A DNA stretch of 64,000 bases from NCBI GenBank assembly GCA_015501595.1, contig JADNRX010000168.1, forward strand, positions 48,569 through 112,568, written 5' to 3'. Below, piece after piece: positions 9,551 through 20,857 of this stretch (positions are counted from its first letter, which is position 1; every line of letters starts with the position of its first letter). The translations under genes and the position numbers were made by a program. The notes below the pieces were generated by a model. It was not told the DNA's origin and made no database searches. It worked only from the letters and a program-made list of their open reading frames with translations. The stretch comes from Hymenopellis radicata. Its lineage: Eukaryota; Basidiomycota; Agaricomycetes; Agaricales; Physalacriaceae.

Positions 9551-12200
9551 ACACTTGTTTTCCTCATCGCCAACTTTCCAGCGATACACGTCGACCAACT
9601 AGGAGACGTGAGTGTTCAATATTCTCTCATCCACTATCCTGACCATACATCTAGGCCTTATTACTATGCTTCAAGCTGCAGGAGTCCAAGATCGCAGTCG
9701 TCTCCTCACCAGCGGCTGCTACACTTCGTCAACTCGTCATGTTCGTCGTGGACAAAATGGTAGACGAAGACAGGCAGGACAGTTCGCCGGAGATGCACGA
9801 CCTTAAGCTCCCTGATGGCACTCCCAAATCCCTCCGACCTTCCGCACGCGACGCCTTTGCCGTCTTCGAAGATCTCTGCCTTTTGGCTAATTCCGAGAAA
9901 CCCAACAAACTCGATTTCCTCCACAAAACCATCGCTCTTGAGCTAATCGAGAGTGTCCTCACCAACTACCACGACTCGTTCCGCGTACACCCCGAACTTA
10001 TACAACTCCTCCGCCATCATCTATGCCCACTTCTTCTTAAGGCCCTCTCTGAACGTCCCGTATTCCCGCTCACCCTTCGCTGCACACGCGTAGTCTTCCT
10101 CCTGCTCAAACAGTTTTCTGTCGAGCTTGAAACAGAGTCGGAAGTATTCCTCATGCTTCTGATCAAGATCATAACGGACGAAGATCACCCACAGTGGATG
10201 CGCGTTCTCGCCATGGAAATCATGCGTGGATTGTGCAGCGGCGCGGAGCTGATGCGCAATGTATGGGACCGGTATGAGGCTTCTGGGAGCAAGGTTTTCA
10301 CTGCCTTGATCACCGCTTTGAATCGATTGGTGACTGAGAAGCCAGCGATGCTGGGTGTGGGTACGCAGATGATGGGTCTAAATGTCCCGGCTCATTCAGA
10401 ATCCGGACCCATGTCGGCGTCTAGCTCGGGGTACAGTCTGGACATCAACGGTGTTGCTGGCATGGTAGCTAATGCTGCCGTAGGAGTTGTCGGTATGATG
10501 GGCGGTGGTGCCGGGTTGAGTCTTCAAATGAAGCTTCAATGGTAAACCCGTTCATCTTTCTCCTCAAACAAACTCTTATTCATACGACGCTTAGCATAGA
10601 TCAACTGGACAAGGCCGACTCGCCGCCGATTCCAGAATCCTACATTTACCTGCTTGGGATTCAATGTCTCGTGTCGCTATGCAAGGGACTTGCGTCTTTC
10701 ACTGGCCCGTTTTACACTCAAATTGTCATTCAACGTCCTCGGGCAGCAGGCGAAGCGGTGAATCGGGCTCCACCGGCTCTGGATATATCTACTTTACCCC
10801 CCGACGAGGCCGCTACGAAGCACCTCATTATTGTTCAGAACATCATCTCCGGCGGATGGCCTGCCCTCCTTGCTGCGCTTTCCTTCGTCATCTCCACCAA
10901 CCTCTCGGATGAAGTCTTCGTCGACGTTCTTGCCAGCTATCAGGCGCTGGTCAACGTGTCCGGCATGCTTGGCCTCACCACTCCTCGCGACGCGTTCTTT
11001 ACCAGTCTCGCCAAGTTCGCGGTACCTACCCGTGTTGTCAGCTGTCTCAACACGTACCAGGACGCGCCGCAAACTCCTCGGTCAACGGTCACAGAGAACT
11101 TTGGGTTGGCCGGTCCTACAGGCCCGCCAGGGCTGAGCGAACGAAACTTGGCGTGTCTCAAGGTCCTCATTGGCAGCGCTATGTTCCTTTCTGGAAGCTT
11201 AGCCGAGAGCTGGTTTAATATCCTCGAGGTATTGCAGAATGCCGAATACGTGTTAACAAGCAGGGCAGCGATCACAGGAACGCCCAAGAAGAATCGCACT
11301 GTTTCGGGCGCGTCGACCCAAAGCCGCCACCCGATGTTGACGGATTTGGATGTGGACACGCTGCAGAATGGGAATCAGCGGTTGTTTGACGGGTCAAAGA
11401 ATCTGGACGATGGGGCGTTCAAATGTTTCGTGGATGCGTTGTGTAAGTTGAGTGCTGAGATGGTTGAGATGCAGTCTAGTGCAGGTGTTGTTCCGGACAG
11501 CGATAGTATGGAGGACGGGTTGGCGTCGCCTTCGCCTTCTATTCATCATCGACGGCTGAGTGGTATTCACATACCCAAGACCTTCAACTCGGTTGGTATC
11601 TTTTTACATCTACAATTGGACGACATGGGGCTCACGATGCAATTAGTGATCTGGTGATTTCGGTATTGGGAAATTGGGCGGTGTGGCCAAGCTCAATCTC
11701 CATCGTCTCATATATCGGTCCTCGGATATCGTTCGGGATAAAACGACTACGCACCTTCTTGCCATTATTGAAATTCGACTACCCTTCGCTCCCCAGGCCA
11801 TTCGTATACAGGCCGCTAGAGTGCTAGATGATAACCTCGAGACCGTTCCACGCAATCTTGGTTCTACTGGGGATTTTCAAAGAGGATGTCCATAAAGCGG
11901 GTGCTCGACGTGCTAAGACAGCAGGTTATGCCTGATCCTCAGGTCATGTCTACGAGCACGAGCGTTGAACTCAGAAGGATGGGACTGGAAACCCTCCATG
12001 AAATCCTCCAGAGCTCAGGACATACCTTGGTTGTCGGGTGGGAGATGATATTCGAGATGCTGGGCAGTGTGTGTAAAACCGCTCCCGATTGCCAGGACGC
12101 CCAGCGTGGATTCCGTGTCTGCGCTGAGTTCCACCTCGTCACCACCCGGCCGCACTAAACTGTTATTGATTGGATTGGGAACGCCCTCCGAGAAGAGCTT
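9551..12200 (+). pseudogene. MON2: MON2 (Sec7/BIG-related Golgi scaffold) fragment, cut at both ends
   Basis: MON2 is a large peripheral Golgi/endosome protein with DCB and HUS domains that acts with Dop1 in retrograde traffic. Exons 9551-9607, 9655 to about 10537 and about 10595-11594 read cleanly through the DCB and HUS regions, for example IAVVSSPAAATLRQLVMFVV, CIDQLDKADSPPIP, and later RRMGLETLHEILQSSGHTL. The first exon starts at a normal acceptor, but the roughly 110 residues normally before it are absent. After 11594 the frame breaks near 11650, 11885 and 12075. Homology stops at about 12200, where most of the C-terminal half (MON2 is about 1600-1700 residues) should follow. Missing both ends, it cannot make normal MON2. 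It is probably a partial duplicate with an intact copy elsewhere. Confidence 0.85.
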
Positions 12201-12354
12201 CACCGCAGCGGATCATCAGGGGAAGGACAGCGGAGCAGAGCAGAGCGTAGTCGCACGTTAATGTCCACACGACAAGTCAATAAAAACAAATTTTCATTAT
12301 TTACGGCGTGTCTCAGTGGAAAGGCTAGAATGGCCTCGTAGCACCCCTGTAGCG

Positions 12355-12530
12355 TTACCAATTGAGCCTTACAAGGACCGTTCCAAGGCTTCGTGATCCT
12401 TGCAAGGGTCTTTACAAGGCCTTGCCGGTTGCCCAAGGCCTTGCAAGGCTATATGCAAGGCCCGACCTGACCTTACAAGGCCTTGCAAGGCCTTGACAGG
12501 CGTGGTCGGGCCTTGTAAGGAATCACATAT
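12355..12530. repeat. array of CAAGG/CCTTG words (right array)
   Basis: About 175 bases of the same words as the field at 6150-6560: TTACAAGG, CCTTGCAAGG (itself a palindrome) and GGCCTTGTAAGG. It begins about 150 bases after MON2 homology ends. The two arrays bracket the island of broken genes. Confidence 0.75.
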
Positions 12531-12643
12531 TTTACTGATGGACAACTGTGAACATTGTTATTCTGATACCTTTGACTACATTGAAAGCCAAGGGGACTCA
12601 AACTTCCAAGAAGAAACTACACCTAGCGATTGCTTGCCAAGAA

Positions 12644-13318
12644 TCATGTCGCGGCGGCGGCCTCCTCGTTCTCTTTCCGAATCTTCTCCACGTAGACGTA
12701 GGTTATGAGCACAATGTCAAGCATATGCTCAGCTTGCGGCAGCACCTCCATATATGCCTGCCGCTTGGCGTGAAAAAAAGCCGTAGTGTTCACGATGGAA
12801 TACAACGACTGGCGTTTGTGCAGCGTCGTTCGTAACGAGCTGCTTTCGAATGAGCTTTAACAAGTCAAGCATGGAGCCTAAACCTTGCCTTGGATTCATT
12901 ATTAAGTATCCACTTGTATTCCTTTCCATCCGGGCCAGTAAATATTCTATTTCTAGACGTTTGAACGACTCAGAAGAATGTAAACCTCGATTGGAAGACA
13001 AACTACGCACTTGCAATACCAGCCCCAGCCGGCGCCATCTTTGATCAGATACGACTTCGCTTCTACTTCTTTCCCACCAAAGCGGAGGACCGTAGGCCCC
13101 TTGAGCTTCCAGTCAATCTGAGCAAGAAGGGCAAAGCGTTGTTCGCCCGTCTGCTCGGCGCCCTCGCGCGTGGGGATATCGCTGGGCACAGCGCGACTGA
13201 TCGTCGTCGTCCTGCTGCCTAGCTTCATCGGGGTCTGCGTTTTGTAGAGGGGAACACCATCAGAGGAAGAATAGAGGGTGTTGATGGCTGTATCTGACGT
13301 GGAGAGGTAAAGGTTCAT
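12644..13318 (-). CDS. DUF6593-type basidiomycete protein, with frame breaks
   Basis: A small protein family of unknown function, common in Agaricomycetes. Exon 1 starts at 13318 with MNLYLSTSDTAINTLY and contains LYKTQTPMK, RTTTISRAVPSDI and LAQIDWKLKGPTVLRFGGKE, all typical. A phase-2 intron leads to NRIFTGPDGKEYKW. Then QLVTNDAAQTPVVVFHREH and AEHMLDIVLITYVYVEKIRK follow, ending at TGA 12644. The frame changes after YKWILNNES and again at a T7 run in the stretch FHREHYGF. With both corrected the product has the usual family layout. Either the gene is decaying or the sequence has indels. Confidence 0.7.
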
Positions 13319-13696
13319 TGCAGCAGGTGGAATGTTTCGCTTCAGGTGAAACGGTTCAAGTTATATCAAGTGATAAGGATCTTTCTTGGCGCAGCCGTCA
13401 TCGGAGCAGAGCCTCGTCAACCGCAGCAACGAGTGATATCTTCATCTTCTTGCGTATCAAAGTATAACGCGACGCGTCAGAACAGTACAGAGGAAAGGGG
13501 TGAGATAGTACAAACAAACAAACTCGGGGCGCCTCGGGAATCGGGATGGCATTAAACAGCGATTCATGCAGTGTGAACGTACAGCAAGGTTTCTATCGGG
13601 TTTCTATATACGCATGCTGCTACACGCCTTCGCTAACGCAGCGCAGCAGTAGAAAAAACCTTCATTGTTGAACTCCCAGAGGAGGAAGGAGCAAAA

Positions 13697-13786
13697 CGAC
13701 ACCAGCAGGATTTGAAACCTGCGCCCTCAAAGAGGAACAGATACCAAGATTCGAATCTGTCGCCGTAACCACTTGGCTATAGTGCC
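13697..13786 (-). tRNA. tRNA-Ser (CGA) with a short intron
   Basis: Closely related to the three tRNA-Ser(AGA) genes in the window, with the long serine variable arm. The acceptor stem GGCACTA/TGGTGTC differs from the AGA copies (GGCGCTA/TGGCGTC) by a compensated pair, which argues for a functional gene. The anticodon stem ACAGA/TCTGT encloses TTCGA plus about 7 extra bases, best read as anticodon CGA followed by a small intron next to the anticodon. The T-loop has 8 rather than 7 bases (one extra T), which is either a base-calling error or damage. Confidence 0.7.
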
Positions 13787-13805
13787 CTATCACTTCTGTC
13801 TACAC

Positions 13806-16039
13806 TCATTTCTCGCTGCGCCACACGCTAGCGCCAACAATCCTTCCAACCCACGACATACTCGGCAACTTGTACTCCTTGGTCACTTGCCAAAAGACCT
13901 TGAGAAGGAGAGTAGGATGAAAGAAGTCGATCGAGACCGTATCGACCATCATGATGGTTCGCCACATCAAAGCGCCTAGATACATTTAACATTGCACTTG
14001 ATAGCCATCGCTGAGCCATACCTGTTTGTTTATCCTTCAGATGCATCAGGAAATGAACGCTTCAAGACGGTCATACGGGCTTACCGTTATTGAAAGCCGC
14101 ACCAAGCGCCCCCGGTATCGCCTTAGAGCACCACCCCAATCAAGACGTTCGCCGGCGATAGGTATAGTGGTGGGATTACCATAATCTGTCGATGGTGAGA
14201 AGAATGATAAGAAACAAAGTGAATGTCAGCCACCAGCCAATTTGCATCCTTGCCTGTAGTCGATTAGAAGTCATACAAAGAGACCAATATTAGACTGGAC
14301 CGACTCACCAGATACCATTGATCTTCGACGCCTGAGATGTAAAAAAACTGCCGAGAGAAGTTCTCTGGCAAGAAGTTGCCCCGCAGAGACGGCTGTATTC
14401 GAAGGAGGAGCGTATTCAGTGCGGCAGCACCTATCAGAGCTTTCGAGCATCCCTGCCTGAGTCATGATAAGTTGCACGTCGCGTTAGAATCTGCGGATGC
14501 AACTCACCCGAAGATTGAATTAACTCTGCAGACGCTGTCGCCTATTGCTATGAAGTTCGGCGGAACACCCGTCATCTTTTCGTAATGCATGAAAAAGGAT
14601 GGCGCTGTATTCATACAATTAAAACTCGACGAAAAGGAGAGACTACCGGACGTACGGATACGGACGGCACTATACGTTGCTGTGTCCTCTATCTCTTTCA
14701 GCATATCCAAAAAAGGTCATGAACCATTCTGGAATCGGCACGTCACTGGCCATGCCCAGAACATGGTCCTTGATGTCGTCGATTGTATGTACAGGGCGCT
14801 CCATACCCCAACCGCCGAAGCATATGACAACTTTAATTGAGATTCAGAAAGTTAAGATGGTAAGATAGGTCACTGAGAGAAGATGCGTACTTTGATCGTG
14901 TTCCACCTTGGCGACAGCAAGATGATTGTGACAGCCTCGACTGGGATCGGGCGACATGACATGTATATGCCCGCCAGGTAAGTTATCCCAACCTCCAGGG
15001 ATGGGGAGACGAGCGGCAAGGCCAGGAGGAACCGTAAAGTACGTTGATGTATAGTACATCTTGGGATCATAAGAAACTTTATGGCTTGCAAAATCCTGGC
15101 CGGTGGCGCGACGGAGCCACTTCAGCCCGCATATCGCTGGACCAGTGCAGTCTATGCAATGTAAGTGTGTATTTGTGAAGGAATCCGGATACCTACCAAT
15201 AATCAAAACGGCGGGTATATGCTGGACATCACTTTCCCCGTGTTTTCGGATGGTCACCGTGCTCACATATCCATCATCGCCGGTCTCAAAGCCCAACACA
15301 GTCCCCGATATCTGCCTAATGCCTTCTGTCCCACCCAACGTCAGCCTGCGGATGATGGTTTCTAGTGCTCGTCGTGACGCGAATATCGTTTTTGGTAGGC
15401 CTCCCTTGTAACCGTCGTGTGGGATAAGGTATGGTCTACCCCTGATGTGTGACTTTAGATCTGCGGGAGCGATGCTATAGATAGACTAAATTCAGCTTCA
15501 AACAATGTAGGGGACACTCAAAACGCACGGAATGCCTGACTCGAAGCACTCTACATTGAAGTTTGGAAATAGGCGTTGTAGGCCTCGATAGAGGAGAAGC
15601 ATCGTCACTTACGACCCGGTTGGTTGTTTCTAGCGATTGCAGTTGACAACACACATACCTTGCAGAGATTCGTACTGTAACACCCGCGACCGCTTGTTGA
15701 CCTGGGTCCAAGACTCGACGGCTTGACCGTCAGCAGAGTTGAGCCATGTTTCCGGTTCAACGATGAGAACATTCGTAAAGTGGTCGCGACAGACACGAGC
15801 GGTGAGAAGCCCGGCTATGCTGCAAGTATATTGTTCAGCAATAGTAATTTGCTAGGGCCTGTATATGCTTACCTGCCACCACAAATAACAACAGTGCCCG
15901 GAATCTTGACTGCCCTTGGTGTTCCAAGTAGAGGAATGTCAAAATTCGCAGTGGTCGTCCAGAGGAGGTAGTACCGAAGCGCTTTCCAGAGGACCACTAG
16001 GCAGAAGAGTACGCACAAGATAATCGGGAAAAGTGTCAT
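13806..16039 (-). CDS. FAD-dependent monooxygenase-like membrane protein
   Basis: Residues 1-25 form a membrane anchor (FPIILCVLFCLVVLW). The dinucleotide-binding motif is VVICGGSIAGLLTARV; later come DCTGPAICGLKWL and the flavin-contacting IAIGDSVCRVNSIFG-GQG motif. Exons 16039-15873, 15819-15659, 15607-15529, 15474-15197, 15151-14891, 14830-14508 and 14456 to about 14305 join in phase. Further exons near 14185-14085 and 13985-13806 end at TGA. Exon 6 needs one base removed from a T6 run near 14715 to read WFMTF-LDMLKEIEDTAT; without that it stops early. The family is typical of Agaricomycete secondary-metabolism or sterol-like oxidations; the substrate is unknown. The last two exon joints are approximate. 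Confidence 0.75.
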
Positions 16040-16426
16040 GATGATCAGATTGAAAAGAAACGGCTGGAGCGAGGTTGCAGTTTTATGGCTGGCAAAGCGC
16101 GCCCGGGATGATTGATATCCAGAGTAGTAATAACGTTGCCCAGAGTAGCAATCATGATGCAGCTTTAAATTTTCAGAACGCGAGCTTCAACTTGGATAGC
16201 CAGGATAGGGCAGCAAAGACTGAAGCATAAATGCTGTCAATATCGAGCACCTCTCCGCTACACGGTTGGTGTCTGTCCTCTAATATGAGGACACGAGCCA
16301 TGTATGGGCGCAGGGGAAACTCGGTGAATTCGGTGAGAGCGGTGAGTGTGTATTTTTGACTTTGTTCTTGTTTCGTATAGTGATAAGGCCTGGGATAGAG
16401 TGAGTATGATCCCACACCAACGTGCA

Positions 16427-16508
16427 GGCGCTATAGCCAAGTGGTTACGGCGACAGATTAGAAATCTGTTCCTCTTTGAGGGCGCAGGTTCGAATCCTGC
16501 TGGCGTCG
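16427..16508 (+). tRNA. tRNA-Ser (AGA)
   Basis: 82 bases with acceptor GGCGCTA/TGGCGTC and discriminator G. The anticodon arm CAGATT-AGA-AATCTG gives anticodon AGA. It has the long class-II variable arm (TCCTCTTTGAGGG) and T-arm GCAGG-TTCGAAT-CCTGC. No intron, and CCA is not encoded. It differs from the other two AGA copies by one T-loop base. Confidence 0.95.
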
Positions 16509-16568
16509 CTTTTTGGCTGCTTCTACACGCGTGTATGTGGCGTAATTAAAATTTTAAATTTAACATCG

Positions 16569-16723
16569 TGTGGTGCTGTAAAATTAATCTCCCGCTGCTA
16601 TATTGATACGGACCCTCCGGGAGGCTCCCGCTTCAAACCTGTTAGTAACGGTTTCAATACCGGCACGTGGTGTGGCGCCGTGGCGCGCCGCCCTCGTCCC
16701 GCCTTGGTCCCCTGGGCCACCCT
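16569..16723. mobile_element. relic of the hAT-like MITE family
   Basis: Shares the family's subterminal block GGTTTCAATACCGGCACGTG with the MITEs at 41-43 kb (in inverse orientation) and ends in GGGCCACCCTA, the family's terminal sequence. The other end is degenerate (TGTGGTGCTGTAAAATTAAT) and no target duplication is visible. It lies 60 bases from tRNA-Ser(AGA). Confidence 0.5.
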
Positions 16724-17036
16724 AAATTCGTAAATATGCCGAAATGGAGTGTATAATGTCTCCCACTACTTAATCATCCTGTCAATACAGTTTGACGCGA
16801 CGAGGGCTTAAATATTATAATTTTCCTCAAGCTGAGTAAGTCTGCCTTGCATCGAACGTCCACGGTACGGATGTATATCGGGCAATCATCAACCTAAATA
16901 AACAGCCTCGGCCCTACAAGTGACCGAATAGCTGCCACATGGTACGATAGGCACTGGATAGGCAATCCACAATCATCGGTCCGCAAGTCCTCATCTTGAA
17001 AAGTGACGGTCAACTCCAGCCTCCCTCGCCGCGAAG

Positions 17037-18305
17037 ATGTCCACTCTCGAATACGATCCCAAAGGCATGCCCTTCCGTCGACTCGGGCCCAGCGGGTTGC
17101 GCGTACCACTCTTCTCCTTGGGTGGATGGTTGACTCTCGGTGGAACCGTCGTCGGCGACCCTGTGAAGGTACTTACTCATCCTTCCCATGGGCCACTCGA
17201 GTTTGACGCGACTATCGAAAGGATATCATCGCTACCGCGTTCGAACATGGAATTAACATGTTCGACACTGCTGAGGCTTATGCTAGTGGCAGGAGCGAGG
17301 TGGAGATGGGGAGGGCCATCAGGGAGTTGGGCATCTATCGCCCAGATATTGTGGTCACGACAAAGTTATTCTGGGGTGTGAAGCAAGGACCCAACGCAAG
17401 TGGACTGTCGAGGAAACAGTGAGTTTCTCCCTCGATCTGACCGATCGAGCGCGCAATGCTCAGTGAGGAACAGTATCATCGAAGGCACTCAACAAAGCCT
17501 GGCCCGGCTTCAAATGGACTACGTCGACGTGATCTTCGCCCATCGATGCGACGTGAACGTCCCGATGGAAGAGATAGTTCGCGCTTTCAACTATGTGATC
17601 GAAAAAGGATGGGCTTTCTACTGGGCTACATCGGAATGGAGTGCCCAGCGAATCGAAGAGGCCCATCACATCGCTGACAAACTCGGTCTGATTGCTCCTA
17701 TCGCAGAGCAATGTCACCACAAGTAAGCCCCGCTTTCTCCATTCTGTCCCATGCTGACCGCCACAATGAATAGCATGTTCAACCGAGAACGCCCAGAGAA
17801 GGAGTACGCGCCGCTGTACAAGAACTACGGCTTGGGTACAACCGTGTTCAGTGCTCTTGCAAGTGGTATACTGACCGGGAAATACAACGACGGGATTCCT
17901 GCGGATTCGCGTCTCGCCAACGAGGCCAACGGCCTCTCCGACATGGCCAAGCAGCTTTCACTCCCAGAAGGACAGGAAAAGCTACGCAAAGTCCGCGAGC
18001 TCACGAAGATCGCTGATGGTTCGTACTGCTTCCAAGTCTGGCACGTATACTCACGGTCTGAGCTAGAATTGCAAACGACTATGGCTTCGCTCGCACTAGC
18101 GTGGGTAGCGCGTAATCCAAACACGTCGACTGTTATTCTTGGGGCTTCGCGACCGGAGCAAGTGCTGGAGAATCTCAAGGCTCTCGAGGTTCTTCCGAAA
18201 TTGACGAATGATGTGCTGGAACGAATTGAAGTTATTTTGGACAATAAGCCTGTTTCTCTTCCTACGTACGGACGACCTGCGTTAGATGCCATGGGACGCC
18301 TGTGA
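17037..18305 (+). CDS. aldo/keto reductase (voltage-gated K+ channel beta-subunit type)
   Basis: NADPH-dependent reductase of the AKR superfamily. Exons 17037-17168, 17222-17418, 17474-17722 and 17774-18305 join in phase. The catalytic tetrad residues are visible: Asp and Tyr in MFDTAEAYASG, Lys in IVVTTKLFWG and His in VIFAHRCD. The conserved C-terminal cofactor loop appears as VILGASRPEQVLENL. The N-terminus (MPFRRLGPSGLRVPLFSLGG) fits the channel-beta-subunit-like fungal group of about 345 residues. About ten extra residues after KIAD (GSYCFQVWHVYS) look like a retained or variant intron but read through in frame. Expected to be a functional general carbonyl reductase; the substrate is unknown. 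Confidence 0.9.
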
Positions 18306-18757
18306 ATGTGGGATGTTGTAGCAGTTTCTTAAAGGTGTACAGTGTTCGGTTTCTGCACTTCGAATCAGCTTTGGGTCAGAGGTGTACGTCTTATGATTAT
18401 ACCTAACAATGTCATATAAGAACCAGTTGACGACTTGAACTGTCGAAGTCTGTAAATGATACGATTGGGTGGAGTGTGACTAGATGTCGTCGTCGGCTGT
18501 TGATTTAAACTGTCTTCTACGCTCTCAGCTGGCGGTGAGGAACGTTATTTTTGTCGAAGATCATAAGGAGGGTATCGGGCCTCCTCCTTATCACGTCGGA
18601 GGGCTACACAACGAAGATTGGGCTCCTTTATTGCGTCTTGGGATCCGCCTGCCCCCGTTCCTCAAGCAATCAAGTACCATACCAGAGGCAATCCATTGAA
18701 TCAAGAACATTAGTACAACCGCTATTTACACACACAGGACGTCTGACCATGGTGGCA
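18306..18757. other. convergent 3' intergenic region
   Basis: Between the 3' ends of the aldo/keto reductase (plus) and the GTP-cyclohydrolase-like gene (minus). Presumed untranslated regions; no other signal seen. Confidence 0.5.
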
Positions 18758-20477
18758 TCAATGGTCGGTCTCTTCCCAAGTCCTGCCAACCGTCTTGACA
18801 AGATCCTGTTCAGTGATTTGCTTCCCACTGGAGAAATAGCCGGCAGCAATCTTGGCGTCAATTTCGACACGGGAATCGGGAGGAATGAGATGGTCTGGGA
18901 TATCGTATCGCTTGTGGATGGGAATACCACTGTTAACGATGGCATCGTACTTCCTGAAATAACAAACGTCAACGCGACACGAGGAGAAAGGTACAACGAA
19001 ACTTACATGTCGCTCATGGACACCATGTTGTCAATCTTTCCAATACCGAGCCAGTGAAGAACGTCAGGCATGAGAGCCTGGAAGCGCATGTCCTTCACAC
19101 CAGCAATCAACTCTGTACTCTTGAAGTACTTGTCCGCAGAATCACCTCCCCGCTTGCGCAAGTTGTACACCAAGTACTTGGTAACTTCACCAAGAGCGCG
19201 ACCTTCCTTGCGGAAGTAAACGACAACACCCACACCACCCTTCTGCGCGGTGCGAATGCACTCCTCGATGGCGTAGACAAGGTAGGGCTTGCAGGTACAA
19301 ATGTCGGATCCGAAGACATCTGAACCGTTACACTCGTCGTGGACACGGAGAGTGAGTGTCTTGCTCGCGTCGGACATGTACGCAGGAGGACCGAATATGT
19401 AGACGGTCATTCCACCAATGGGGGGCAAGAAGACCTTGATATCAGGCCGGGTGATGAGTTCGGGGTACATGCCACCAGTCTCTTCAAAGAGAGCGCGTCG
19501 GAGCAGGCTCTCGGAGATACCGAACCTCTCGGCGACGCCAGGAAGGAACCAGACGGGCTCAATGGCAGCCTTGCTGACGTTGATTTCGACACCAGGATCC
19601 TGATCAATCTGATGACCATGCTCGTCAATGAGCGGGCGGCTCTTCAACACAATGTTTCCGTCAACGACAATCTCACCGCGCCTTGAGCTCTCGTCGATCT
19701 CGCTCATCTTGAGATGCGCTTTGGTGACCGCGATACTGGGCCGCACATCCAATCCAGAGTCAATCTCGCCGCGGAAGACTGTGGGCACCAGATGTCCCCA
19801 AGGATCGAACGAGACAACATTCTTCCACTGAGGATGGGGCGGAATGGAGACCGGTGGCTCAGTCAGAGAGTAATCTGGCTTGTGGGTGGGCGACAGGGTG
19901 CCCATGCCGATGGCGAGGGCGCGGTAGATGGAATAGGAACCTGAATGAGCGCCGAGCGCATTACGCGCCTTGATAGACCCGGGCAGGCGCGAGCAGATCA
20001 CGGGGCCACGCGTCGCGGACTCGGACGCTCCCCAGGACATCTGGTAAGGCTTGATGCCATGCTGGTCGGGGTAAGCTGCGGAAGAGCGTCATACATCAGT
20101 GTCGACATGAGGTGAACGACGTACTCGTTAGGTTAACTCGTCCAGGGTAAAGCAGTCTCTCCCGTTCCTTGTCCGAGGGGCTCAACGATGTCGGACTCGT
20201 GGCTGGGCTGCCCGACGCCAACGAGGCCTTGAACGACTCGTGTACCGTCGGCGATGTTCCTGGTATCGGGATCCCTCTTCGTTCAGGCGTCGCCGGTGGG
20301 CTCGTCGACATCGGTCGACCTTTGTTCTCTGTCATCGCATCGAGCTAACAATGTTACATCGCGAACATGAAAGAAACTGGATAGGTATACCTTGGCCTGC
20401 ATCGTCTGCTGCGAGACCTGCAATGTCTCGAGCTGTGCCAGGATCTGGGTCAGCACTGCTTCAGATGCGGCGGGCAT
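18758..20477 (-). CDS. URC1: GTP cyclohydrolase II-domain protein, URC1-like (uracil catabolism)
   Basis: Exons 20477-20391, 20344-20125, 20075-19007 and 18953-18758 join in phase to 523 residues with no frame break. The GTP cyclohydrolase II domain carries the zinc-binding Cys array (ECNGSDVFGSDICTC, spacing C-x10-C-x-C) and YFRKEGRALGEVTKYLVYN. The long N-terminal half (HPQWKNVVSFDPWGHLVP, GGMTVYIFGPPAYMSDASKT) is typical of the URC1-type fungal family linked to the URC pathway of uracil breakdown, rather than of bacterial RibA. A Ser/Pro-rich leader (residues 30-90) is probably disordered. A riboflavin-branch role (RIB1-like) cannot be excluded from sequence alone. It lies downstream of the Zn2Cys6 gene on the same strand. 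Confidence 0.88.
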
Positions 20478-20857
20478 CGTGGCTCAAATAAATCGAGTTG
20501 TATTGCGAGTGTAAATATGTTGAGGAGAGAGGGAAAGAGAAAAAGAGAACCGGCGCGCAATGGTCTGTTTAAATACGTACTTCGGACCGACAAGACCGGT
20601 GATTTCTTTATCTCCGAGCACTTTCCGAGCCGCGTACGGACGCGATAAGACGATTTCAAACGTGCCACGGCAGGAAAAGGATAGCGCACGTTGCCTGTGG
20701 CGCTGTATCATGATAGTGGTGTTTGTTATTAAAGATAAACTTAGTATTAGTATTACGCGAACATCCGACGAAGGTGTTCTGATAATTGTAGGCTACTATG
20801 TCAGGAGTTGTTGTATCTCGAGTATCTGCGTTTCTAGAGTGCGATTAAAAGCAAAAT

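Noticed and set aside
18551..19057. 168-codon frame on plus
   Set aside because: Antisense to the last exons of the URC1-like gene, which is intact and clearly coding on the minus strand.
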